Source: Agelas oroides
Lineage: Eukaryota; Porifera; Demospongiae; Agelasida; Agelasidae
DNA length: 64,000 bases
Assembly (NCBI GenBank): GCA_949130485.1
Contig: OX422196.1
Coordinates: 1,430,388-1,494,387, forward strand
Direction of reading: 5' to 3'
The position numbers and the translations under genes are program-made. The notes under the pieces are model-generated. The model made no database searches, was not told the DNA's origin, and saw nothing but the letters and a program-made list of their open reading frames with translations. Shown here piece after piece: positions 49,257 through 59,054 of this stretch (positions within the stretch are counted from its first letter, which is position 1; every line of letters starts with the position of its first letter).

Positions 49257-49706
49257 TGTTTCAGGTTCAAGAAGCCCGAGAGAAGAGGTGGAGGAGGAGG
49301 AAGGTAAAGTTTGGAAGGGATGTGGGGATGGGGAGAAGCTGGAGTGGGCTGAAGAGGCGTGTGGGAGTCCTTGGACTTGAGATTCACTGTGATGGTTAGA
49401 GGTAGCTGAGTACTGGTCTTCAGGGTACTGACGGCGTCTTGACCGTAGACTAGCCAGCTTGAACCAAATTCCCTGACTCTGGGAAACCGAATGACGACAA
49501 AATATTATTATCTTAGCTTTCCCTTGTTACTCTTCTTTTTTTGGTACGTGGAAGGGTTTAGTCTCAGAACGTCAGATCAGTAAGATTAAGATTGCCCAGC
49601 ACGACACGTCAGTTTCCTGTTTGCTTTCTAATAAAAGCCCACCAAAACCAAAAGCCACGCCTCTTCAGCTCAGCCACGCCTCTTCAGCTCAGCCTGCCTG
49701 ACTGGC
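49257..49706. promoter_or_regulatory. divergent upstream region, STX5 / METTL21A
   Basis: 450 bp hold both promoters. A direct repeat of CCACGCCTCTTCAGCTCAG (49653-49691) lies in the METTL21A leader side. The syntaxin side is an open frame (see findings). Confidence 0.55.
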
Positions 49707-51264
49707 ATGCTGAAATCGATGCTGGACTTGCCAGCACTTCTCTTCTTCTGCTGTCTATTAAGTGTGGAGACAGCCATGAGCTCAGCTTCGGCAGCCCAAC
49801 TCACGGAACCCTATACAAAAGTTTGTGGCATTCATGAAACTGCACATCAACGTGGTGTACTGCACCACAAAGCTCCAAGCTCTGATGAGATCCAGTGTCA
49901 GCAGCTGGTCCCATATGAGCCAGTAAGGTTCCTCCCTTTTCAGGATCCCAAGAGAGAATTTGTGTTTGCAAGCAGAAAGTGGGTGATTGTGCAGCAATGG
50001 AACGAGATTGGACTGGCAGCTGTAGTGTGGGAAGCTGTAAGTTGGAGAGGATCTGTGTTACATTTCTCATAGTTCATTTTCGGATTCCCTGTATGTCTGT
50101 CTACCTTCTGTCTGTACAGCTTGACAAGATCTCCAAGGACTCCTCATTTAGTCTGTAGCTGTGTTCCCAAGCCTTCCCGCTGTCCAATCAAAGACTGGAT
50201 GGTGGGAAGGATTGGGAAAGTTGACTTTATTTGCACATTGGAATACTGGCTATAAGCAGCAAAGGCCTGAGAATTGTGCTAGTGTGGCCTATAAACGGAA
50301 ACTTGATAAGGTGGTTTCTGAGTCCCCATCATGTCTGAGTCCCCATCATGTCTGAGTGAGTCCTTGTTTATAAATTTCTGCAGGCCATAGCACTGTGTCA
50401 GTACCTGGAGACTCTTGGCTCCGGCACACTGTCTGGGAGGAGAGTGATTGAACTTGGTGCTGGTACTGGGCTGGCTGGAATGGTAGCCAGTGCTTTAGGT
50501 AATGCAGGCTTGCTCACTATGCACCCCTGTTTATAGGTTTAGCTACTGTAAATTCAGTGGCTACAATAACTGCTGCTGCTGAATCTTTGCATCATGCTAA
50601 AGCACTGAGCACTAAGTTTTTGTGATAACAATCTTGAGTGACTTCACAACTCGAAGTTAAACGTCCTGCTAGCACAAACCACAAATTGCATTAGGTCAAC
50701 AACACACTTCGCAAGTTTGAAGATTCTGTAAAACCAGCTGAAGAAATAGCCTCGTTCCCAGGCCCTCCCTGGAACAAGGCTACCGCAGAAACACAAGTGA
50801 AGTTAAGACATTTTCAGAAGTCCGTGTAGCCATGAGTAGTATATACTACTGTTGGTCTTTCTCATCAATAGTCACATATCTCTATCCTAGGTGCCCAGAG
50901 TGTCATACTGACAGACAGAAACACGGCACCAGCAGAGACCAATCTGCAACTGAACAGACACAACCTTGAAGGCAAAACAATTACCATCTCTCACTTGGAA
51001 TGGGGTGTGGAAGAGAACATAGCCACTTTCAACCCTCCATTTGATGTGATACTAGCAGCAGATGTAGTGTATGTGGAAGAATCTTTCCCACTGCTAATCA
51101 AGTCATTAGATGACCTCGCAGACTCCCATACACTCGTACTGCTCTCGTGCAAGCATCGCTATGAGAGCTACATGAAGTTTTTTCAGCTGCTTCAGGAAAA
51201 GTTTGACTCTGAAATTGTGTGGTACAACCAGGACATTAAAGTATACAGATGTAGAAAGAAATGA
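49707..51264 (+). CDS. METTL21A: METTL21A-like protein lysine methyltransferase
   Basis: Three exons: 49707-50036, 50384-50498, 50891-51264 (TGA); 272 aa from the first ATG. From residue about 68 it follows METTL21A: LVPYEPVRF, WNEIGLAAVVWEAAIALCQYL, motif I ELGAGTGLAGMVAS (SAM binding), VILTDR, LEWG, DVILAADVVYVEESFPLL (post-II acidic motif), HTLVLLSCKHRYE. Human METTL21A trimethylates a lysine of HSP70 chaperones; the human protein (218 aa) begins at the LVPYE segment. The extra N-terminus here opens with a hydrophobic stretch LPALLFFCCLLSVETA that resembles a signal peptide, unexpected for a cytosolic enzyme; the start could be wrong. The stop is 42 bp from the convergent CHAC-A stop. Confidence 0.88.
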
Positions 51265-51306
51265 TACAACTGTAGCAAGCCTTCCATGTCAATTTTTGTG
51301 AAGGGT

Positions 51307-52313
51307 TTATGCTGTATCTTCTCTTTCCTGTTCACCCCCTTCAGTCATTGCGGGTTTTTGTAATACCATTTCTTCCATCAAGCATTTGTACATACACCCA
51401 TCATCCTGACAAACAAGCTCCAGGCTTAGTTCAGAGGACATCATTTCCTTCAGTTTGGATTCCAAGCTGAACAAGTGTTGATCCTGCACGTCAGGTGCAA
51501 TCTCTCTCATGACTTTTGCCAGCTGTAGAACATAGTCTGCATTACATCCACTATGCCCCCTTGATCTTACAACCTGGTCTACAAGTGCAGCAATGGGGGC
51601 AGGACCCAAGTAATTTGGATGTGTCTCGGTGCCTATGTATACCAGTACAGTGAAAGATGGCATTTCTCTCTCCCTGGGATAAAAGCTGACTTTGTGTGTT
51701 GCATAAGAGCTTGTTTCTCTCTGGTTCAGGTAGGCCATCACATCAGGAACATCCTTGGGGTGCACTTTGTATGCTATCCCCCAGGTACAATCCTAATGAG
51801 AGTGGATTTCCATTAATGCAGTGCCATGAAATAAGTTGACATCTCAGAATATTTGTGTATACTGTTCTGACCTCTTCCTTTGGCACCAGTGTGACTACTC
51901 TTCCAGGCTGCGTGGAGCAAAGTGAATGCATAGTGAATAGCTGTCCCAGCCCATAGATAATATAACCTTACGGGAACGGGATTGGAAACGCTGTTTTGCG
52001 TGACCCATTGAATTTTGACAACGCGGATTGCTTGCGCGCATAACTACGGCGCACTATGGCTCACGTGATCTTGTTTCCAATCCCGTTCCCGTAAGGTTAT
52101 ATTATCTATGCCCAGCCCCACCCATAATTTTTCTACGTGACGTGCACGTGGACGGGACGGCGATCTTACCGTGTTCGGTGTTCCTCTGTGAACGATACTC
52201 CCTTGCCAGAACCTCCGTGTGTACCCCCTTACATACCCCACTACCTTGTCCTCATAGGGGAACTCTGTCTTCCACAGCAGAGAGCCGTAGCCAAACACCC
52301 ATACAGATGCCAT
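51307..52313 (-). CDS. CHAC2: gamma-glutamylcyclotransferase, CHAC2 type (copy A)
   Basis: Three exons: 52170-52313 (ATG 52313), 51872-51907 (36-bp microexon), 51307-51792 (TAA); 221 aa. It has [20 protein letters not shown] with the YGSL substrate loop, [10 protein letters not shown] and [15 protein letters not shown] carries the expected catalytic Glu, and [16 protein letters not shown] and [14 protein letters not shown] follow. CHAC enzymes cleave glutathione to 5-oxoproline and Cys-Gly in the cytosol. The donor after the microexon is GAG|GTCAGA, weaker than in copy B (GAG|GTGAGT). Intron 1 contains a perfect fold-back element. About 45 extra C-terminal residues follow the domain. Confidence 0.92.
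51945..52117. mobile_element. 159-bp fold-back transposon with 38-bp perfect arms
   Basis: Arms 51952-51989 and 52073-52110 are perfect reverse complements (outer end CATAGATAATATAACC). Flanks CCCAGCC are repeated on both sides, a 7-bp target duplication. It lies in intron 1 of CHAC-A, about 60 bp from exon 1. Perfect arms suggest a young insertion. Confidence 0.85.
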
Positions 52314-52415
52314 CGGTGTATACCTGTAATTTACGGAGGTATACTATTATGTGTCGTCATCTAACGTCACTTTGTAACAGTCTCATTCCGAGGTACCCAT
52401 ACATACAGTACCCCG

Positions 52416-52598
52416 GGGTTAGTCTCGTACCCAGACCCGCGCAGGGGGGTCTGGGAACCTGTGAACAGCCTCATTCCCAGGCTTGGGGAGAGCCTGGGAA
52501 CAAGGCTACATCATTATCAGGCTTGCTGACATTTCAACTGAATGCTCCAGTTGTCGCCCTGATGACGACTGGAGCATTCAGTCGAAACATCGGCAAGT
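52416..52598. repeat. cluster of three hairpins
   Basis: Two hairpin-family remnants (52421-52460 and 52472-52508) are followed by a separate hairpin at 52521-52598. Its arms GACATTTCAACTGAATGCTCC / GGAGCATTCAGTCGAAACATC are nearly complementary. Lies between CHAC-A and CHAC-B. Confidence 0.75.
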
Positions 52599-52739
52599 TA
52601 TGTTCTGAGTTAAAGTTGGTAACAGATATTTATCGTAGTGAGAAACTTGAAAATATGCTGATTTATGGAAGACTCTGTTCAATATATCAAGTTTGTACAC
52701 ATGTATAATTATTTGATTTCATTTCTCATCTTCTTTGTC

Positions 52740-54785
52740 TTATGTTTGTGAAACTTGTTTTCTTTCCTTGGCAACAGCAGCCGAGTCACAACAGTTACAC
52801 ATGCAGTCTTCCGGAAGCGCTCTGTCACTTCTCGTTCTCAACTTTGTCCATATCATCTCCCTCACTTTGGACTCTAAACTGTACAGATGTTCGTCTGGGA
52901 CCAAAGGGGCAATCTCTCTCATGGACGTGGCGAGATTTAGCATGTACTCTGTGTTGCACCCACTGGGACCTCTGGAGTTTACAACTTGCTTTGCGATTGC
53001 ATCGAGAGGGGCAGGGCCAAGGTAGTTGGGGTTCAGCTCTGTGCCAATGTATACCAGCACAGGGAAAGATGACACTCCCTTGGTTTGTGGGTAGAAGGTC
53101 ACCTCGTGTGTAGTGTATCCCCCCTTTTCTCTGTGGTCAAGGTAGGCCATCACCTCCGGGACATGCTTTGGGTGGACTCTGTACGCTAATCCCCATGTTG
53201 ATTCCTACATATGTAGAGTACAAATACATGTACAGTGGATGCCATCTGAGCACAATGCTCCAGCACTGTATATTCTAGTGGTTTTTAGTGATAGGTTGGA
53301 ATGTACACTTGAACCATCCTGCATATAGCCAGGCTAGTTGGTAGTGAGATCACTGATTCAGTAGGTTATGAGATCACCTATACACAAGTTAAATGCGAGA
53401 CTAGCACCAGTCAACAGTTTGTTCATTTGACACTCACCTCTTTCATTTCTATCAGTGTCACAACTCTTCCAGGCTGCAATCAAGGATACAATAGCATTGG
53501 GTCAAAACGGCAATAGTAATAGCCATCACCATGGTAACAAGGTTTGTTTCCCTTCAGCTGAGATACATGAGGATCTAGTTCATCACTTAGTTTTGCGTCT
53601 GAAGTTGCAGATCTGCAACATATTGACATGGTACCATTTTGTGACTTCTCCCTTTAGGCCACTCCAAGTTGATTCATTGTTTCCCATTACACTGGAAACT
53701 TGAGGACATGCGGGCGGGCGGTTCACTATTCATTATTCATTACCAGAGGCTCAACATCGTAGCTGATCACGGATGACCCGGCTAGGCGGGGTGTGATGTT
53801 AGACACGAAGAAATCGATGAACGAATGCTCTTCATCCACCACGGAAATGATCGTCCACGGCAGTAGGCCTACCGTACATTTGGTTGATACAGAGTAAACG
53901 CAAACGTTTACAATCGTGCCGGCCATTCGAAATCAGTCATTGAACACAGGACTTCGACAGTTCATGACAGTTGTGGGCAAGCATGTGGTCGTTAAGTTGT
54001 TCACGCGATCTGCAGCACAATCAATATGCATAATGAACAAAATAATGCGGCTCATAAAATGGTGCGGGCGGGAAATGGGAAACAATGAATCAACTTGGAG
54101 TGGCCTTACAACACATTTTCACAAGGCTTCATTGCTTCTTTGCATGAACAATCAACGAACCACATCTCCCTTATAAAACAGGCCTAGATGTTATGCAAAG
54201 TCGCCCACTGCGCAGGACGCTTTTCGGCCAATACCAGGCCTCATCAGCTGCGCTGGGGTGACCGGGAGATGGGGACTGCCATATCATGCACAGAATGCAG
54301 TCAGGTGGCTGGCCTTATTCAAAAGTCGGTAGAGACTCCGATCTTCGAAAGCACCGTCTCTTCGCATGTGACTGCTAGACCATGTTTACTAGATACCACT
54401 ACCACCACTATCTAGACCAATACATCACTGTAGAAAGATGTCAACTTACTCTGACATAATTTCTGGAGGTATACTGCGAATCTATCACGCACAATAATTG
54501 GGTATACATGAGCTGTCGGCTGGCTTCACTTACTGCGCCTGGCACTCCTCTATGGTCTGTGCTCCCCTGCCAGAACCTCCGCGCGTATCCCTTCACACAC
54601 CCCACCACCTTGTCTTCGTAGGGAAAGTTCGTCTTCCACAGCAGAGAGCCGTAGCCGAACACCCATACAGACTCCGGCGCATCACTGGATGAACTCGCAC
54701 CGCTACTGGCGCTAGTGCCGGAGGTCGATTCAGTCGAACTACCTTGTTGGGTTGAATTTTGTTTCGCAGAGTGGCCGCCCGTCAT
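52740..54785 (-). CDS. CHAC2: gamma-glutamylcyclotransferase, CHAC2 type (copy B)
   Basis: Three exons: 54534-54785 (ATG 54785), 53438-53473 (36 bp), 52740-53204 (TAA); 250 aa. The first 38 residues are a Ser/Thr/Gln-rich extension absent from copy A. Then [57 protein letters not shown] (catalytic Glu), [16 protein letters not shown] and [14 protein letters not shown]. Exon boundaries match copy A, so the pair is a head-to-tail tandem duplication. The conserved DHRGVPG motif, altered in copy A (HRGTPN), suggests that B is closer to canonical CHAC. The C-terminal tail is Cys-rich (CMCNCC). Confidence 0.92.
53656..54106. mobile_element. 450-bp inverted-repeat element in CHAC-B intron 1
   Basis: Ends share AGGCCACTCCAAGTTGATTC and then TTGTTTCCCAT, inverted, about 32 bp at each end (53656-53688, 54074-54106). 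The interior has a 66-codon minus-strand frame (53726-53926) of unknown origin. No target duplication was seen. Confidence 0.7.
54181..54280 (-). repeat. dispersed repeat, copy 3 of 3
   Basis: Reverse-complement match to 45555-45655 (AGGCCTGGTATTGGCC, GCAGTGGGCGACTTTGC, ending at CATCTAGGCC). Confidence 0.65.
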
Positions 54786-54923
54786 CGTTTATTGCTCTTT
54801 TGAAGGATCGATTGTTCGCCCTTTGGCCTCCGCATAAAGCCGCTCTCGTTCCCAGTCTGTGTGGCACGGAGTGAAACTTGCGAACAGGACCACAATTCCA
54901 CGTGGTGTACGCACGCAGTTTTG
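54786..54923. promoter_or_regulatory. bidirectional promoter, CHAC-B / ARV1
   Basis: 138 bp separate the divergent start codons; the interval must supply transcription starts for both genes. Confidence 0.6.
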
Positions 54924-57900
54924 ATGGCCCCAGCTGGAGACCCAGACTACAGTTCTTGTTGCGTTGAATGCGGCAAAGACAGCAACCAGGCACTGTACAA
55001 AGAGTTCAGTGGAGGCACTATTCAACTGTCACAGTGTGTAAGTTTTGCTGTGGTGCTGAATTGACTGTATACATGCCCCTCCCCCCTCCTTCCCTTCAAC
55101 CCCCCCCCCAACTCACCCACAGGTACACTGCCACAAGGTCCTAGATAAGTATGTTGAGTTTGATGCAGTAATTCTACTATTGGATGTACTGTTGCTGAGA
55201 ATACAGTCCTTCCGCCATCTCATATTCAACTATGGAATCTCATTTTCAGTAAGCCTAGCTAGCTAGTATTCAAGACCCCTGGCTCTTTCCATTTACGTTG
55301 TCCCAGTCCATTTTCATAAATATTACCTCCAATTGTCTGTACAGTGTTTTGAAATGATCTTACAAGTTGAAATTTGAACTTCTCATCTCAGCAAAGGTCA
55401 TTTGAGGTGTGCGCAATGCCATCAAGAGCTGCTTCACTTATTCAAAGCTGAACAGTTCTGTGTATGTACGTGCCTGACTGTTTTGGCAAGTCAATGCAAA
55501 CTGCTATATTATTCCAAGTTTCTGTGACTTCAAGTTACATGAGCGTCAACTGTGTGAGCCAATCAGAGAGCAGTTCTGCTCTCTGATTGGCTGGCAAGCT
55601 CTTGCTCTTGCAACCTAATGTGACACAGTAGTATGAAATGCTGGATGTGTGTGGTCTGGGAATGAGATGTGTGTGGTCTGGGAATGAGATGTGTGTGGTC
55701 GGGAATGAGATTAAGGTCAAAGTTTTAATGAACATCCAGGAAGAAGGTAATTACAGTTTATTGTTGAATAATGGACTTCTGTTCTCTCTTGTAGCTGCTG
55801 TGGAAGTTCAGTGCAGTACTGGTGCTGTGCGAAGCCTATATCCTACATGCTTGAACCATCTTAATGATATACCCAGTCCAGTTTGTAGGTTTGTTTTATC
55901 TGTCCTGTGGTCACCCAGGACTAATCCTATAAGGCTTATGTGGGAACAAGGTTTACAGTGGAACCTTTTAATGAGGACGCCCTCGGGACCAAAATAATGC
56001 ATCCTGATTCCTGATTATTGAGGTGTGCATATTTCAATATATTTATATGAAGTGGGGACTTCAACTTTTGTTAGCGTGGTTACCTTAATTTAGCGGTGTC
56101 CTTGAAGAGGATGTCCACTGTATACGAAACTAAGTTCATACTGAAAGACAAGCACACAGAAATCCCCTTAACTGTGTCCAGATACCAAGTTACGGATGTT
56201 GAAACTAACAGACCTGGATTCAGTGCTGCTACAAATCCACTTTCATAGTTTGTTGCTTCAATCTAGTGCAGGTAAAGTTACTTCTCTTCATTCTCACAAA
56301 CTTTGTTTTCCGAACGTGATTCTAAGGGGTTAGAACCCAACCTGAAACAAGAGCTTGTGTACAGGTATCACAACATACCTGATAACACCCATTATCATAT
56401 GTCTAACTCACGCTAATGTATGGGAGTCAATGGAGAAGCCTTGCAGCTGCATGCAGTTTATAAAAAGCCGTATTTTTTACTACAAGTCACGCAAGAATCC
56501 ATATCAGGTACTACAAGTCATGCAAGAATCCGTATCAGGTACTACAAGTCATGTGCATGTGTCTGAACATACAATGAAATCGAAGGTTCGCATGATAAAA
56601 TCATTATCACCATAGTACAAAGCTATACCGGAAAATACCACGAGTTTGTTGCCGTCTGTATTGTTACGAGTGTGCAGCATGAGTAACAATGCCAACGGCA
56701 ACAAACGAGTCATATTGTGATATTTTCCAGTATAGCTTTGTACTATGGTGATACTTATATAGTGTCCAGTAATGTAAAATCAGCTGGTGATCTTGCACAA
56801 ATACATGTAACTATAGAAATGTTCACTGCATATATTGAAACGGAAATGTTCTGACAAATAAATGCTTATTGTAAGAAATCTTTGGCATCGAGGACTGATA
56901 CTGTATACAGTAGGTAACTTGGTAAGGCAGTTTACTTGTACCATTTATCTTCTTTTTTTATCCACATAACAGAGTTTCTTGGGATGTTGGTTTCATCCTA
57001 TGTGCTTATAAGGATATTTGTGGGCATCTCTGAAAGGTAGGACAGGTCCATACTATTTCGTAGTGCAGTAGGATTTTAAACTTCTGACCCATGTGTGGTT
57101 TCCATGGCCACCATATACCAATGAGTTTTGTCATGTACACAATAATCCCAACAGGAGTTTCACAAAAGGTCTTTCATGTACATTGTGACGTCTGTTTGGA
57201 AGGGCTAGATCAAGCCTGTATTTACCATATAACAGTACCAACATGTTTACCAACAGTCATTACCCAGTAGACAAACCATGTTTACTCAGTAGTGGGAAAG
57301 CCCACAAATTATTCCATCAGAGTATTAACATGTCATTCCAGTTGACATCACCAGTAAGTTATGTTAGTAGCCTCGTTCCCAGGCCTACCCCATTTTTTTT
57401 GCTCTTCGGTTTGCGTTCAGTATAATACATGGAGACGGAAGAGCGCGAAAAACGGGGAAGGCCTGGGAACACCTGTCACGTGAATGACGTCCACCTCACG
57501 TCCACCTCACGTCATTCACGTGACAGGTGTTCCCAGGCCTTCCCCGTTTTTCGCACTCTTCCGCCTCCGTGTATTATACTGAATGCAAACTGAAGAACAA
57601 AAAACGGGGTAGGCCTCGGAACGAGGCTAGGTTGTTTGTACTTGGGAGTTTCCAAACTGGTTCAATAGGGACCAGAGGACTATGTGTAAACTCAGCTTAA
57701 GACCTGCTGCATGTTATTTCCAGTATTTGAAGTTTCTTGGTCCTTTATATAAGCATTCTTGGTAGGGTCCTAGGAGCGAGAACCAATTTCTTTTCTTCAC
57801 TGATACCACTGATTCACTCTACGTTCTCAGACTTTCGTTTCATGATGTTGTCCGTATGCTGGTGATCTCAAGCTATGGCAAGCTATGTGCAGTGGCAGCC

Positions 57901-58442
57901 ATGGTCTGGACTGGTGATTTCTACCTCTGGCTTCCCACACTGTTTGTCCTTCCAGCACAACTTCAGGCCTTCCGAGGTAACTTTAGTTCATTGTATGTAC
58001 TTCTTGTGCAAACATAATCTCCCAAAGTTTGATATTCTGTCATTCAAGAATGGGATCACAGTTAGCCTTGTTCCCAGGCTCTCTGTACTGAGAAAGGTGG
58101 GTGGGGCCTGGGAACAAGGATAGATCACAGTATTAAAATTTGAGTAGTGAACATCTGAATGTCAAACTTTGGAAAATTAAGAACCACTGCTACTCTGACC
58201 CTCACATAATCTTAACTTGCTTTCTGGGTCCAAGGTGTAGGCTGGAGTTGATATATAGTTGTAACCATAGCTATCTCAAATCTAGCCTTTTTGTGTTTCT
58301 TGTTGCAGCTCTGTTGGGGATAACCATGGTGCAAGCTTCAGCCATTATCCTGACGGAAGGGGCCTTCGTGTATGGCTTGAGCGCAGTGCTATCTGAGTAT
58401 AGGGCTCAAGTCATTCAACAACTAACATTGATGAACACATGA
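54924..58442 (+). CDS. ARV1: ARV1 lipid-homeostasis protein (middle exons unresolved)
   Basis: Firm exons: 54924-55037, 55123-55248, 57831-57976, 58309-58442 (TGA). Likely exon: 56973-57036, in phase with 57831. Exon 1 ends in the zinc-binding ARV1 homology domain: CCVECGK, YKEFSGGTIQLSQC, then VHCHKVLDKYVEFD and SFRHLIFNYG. The 3' exons give GMLVSSYVLIRIFVGI, VISSYGKLCAVAAMVW and ALLGITMVQASAIILTEG, membrane helices as in ARV1. ARV1 is an ER membrane protein affecting sterol and GPI trafficking. Between 55248 and 56973 a segment at 55795 reads LLWKFSAVLVLCEAY, matching the family's LCEAY motif, but the frame stops soon after and no GT donor precedes the stop. Another candidate (55392-55461, GHLRCAQCHQELLHLF) is out of phase. 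Confidence 0.8.
56605..56753. repeat. 149-bp fold-back
   Basis: Arms TATCACCATAGTACAAAGCT... and complement, continuing through GGAAAATA, with a second inverted block ACGGCAACAAAC / GTTTGTTGCCGT nearer the centre. In an ARV1 intron. Confidence 0.85.
57368..57629. repeat. 262-bp palindrome made of two hairpin-family elements
   Basis: Two inverted elements form one near-perfect palindrome. The outer ends are TAGCCTCGTTCCCAGGCC / CGGAACGAGGCTA, then AAAACGGGG blocks. The inner sequence CACGTGAATGACGT is mirrored about the centre near 57498, which itself repeats CCACCTCACGT. Lies in an ARV1 intron. Confidence 0.88.
58054..58131. mobile_element. 60-bp hairpin with perfect 9-bp target duplication
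   Basis: Element 58063-58122 (TAGCCTTGTTCCCAGGC ... GCCTGGGAACAAGGATA) is flanked by GATCACAGT at 58054-58062 and 58123-58131. In the last ARV1 intron. Confidence 0.88.
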
Positions 58443-59054
58443 TGTAGTACTGTTGGTATTATATATCTTATATTGCAGGATCACCATGACCTTACATCCT
58501 CTATGCACAGTCAGCCATATTGTAATGCGTTTTTAGCCATGCAGGCATCAAACTCACAGATACACTCGCATTACTCGTGTTGTTTCAGGACCAGCAGAGT
58601 TATGTCAGTATTGCTAATTAACTACCAATGGCAATAACGAGCGAAATGTGACATGAAAGTGGAGTGCTTTCCACATAATTATCCCTCTAATGGATTTGCA
58701 GTCCATGCATGGGCCCTTACCCTTACTGGTTAAAATTAGCTTTTAATTGCTTAAGTCTTCATGACCCAAGTCAGGAAATTAAACTTAATGTTCCAGGCCT
58801 TCACCATCATCCAGTTGTGATAGCTTATGTAAAATGATCGGAGTAACCAAAATTGGGAACAGCCTGTGTGAGTGAGGCTAACTTACAGATACTGCATCAA
58901 CACATTAATTTTACTTGTAGTCATATTGGTCCCAAATTAGAAATCGACCATGACAATTTAACAGAAACAAAAAGTTGAAGATGACATGATGTGAAAAGTG
59001 ACATAAAAATAATTGCACTCTGGATCTATCTATACCAGTTGGAGAAGAGTGCTT

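Noticed and set aside
53726-53926. 66-aa minus-strand frame as a gene
   Set aside because: It lies inside an inverted-repeat element in CHAC-B intron 1 and has no recognisable motif.
55392-55461. ARV1 exon encoding [20 protein letters not shown]
   Set aside because: It has plausible cysteines, but its phase does not match the donor at 55248 or the next exon. Kept only as a candidate.
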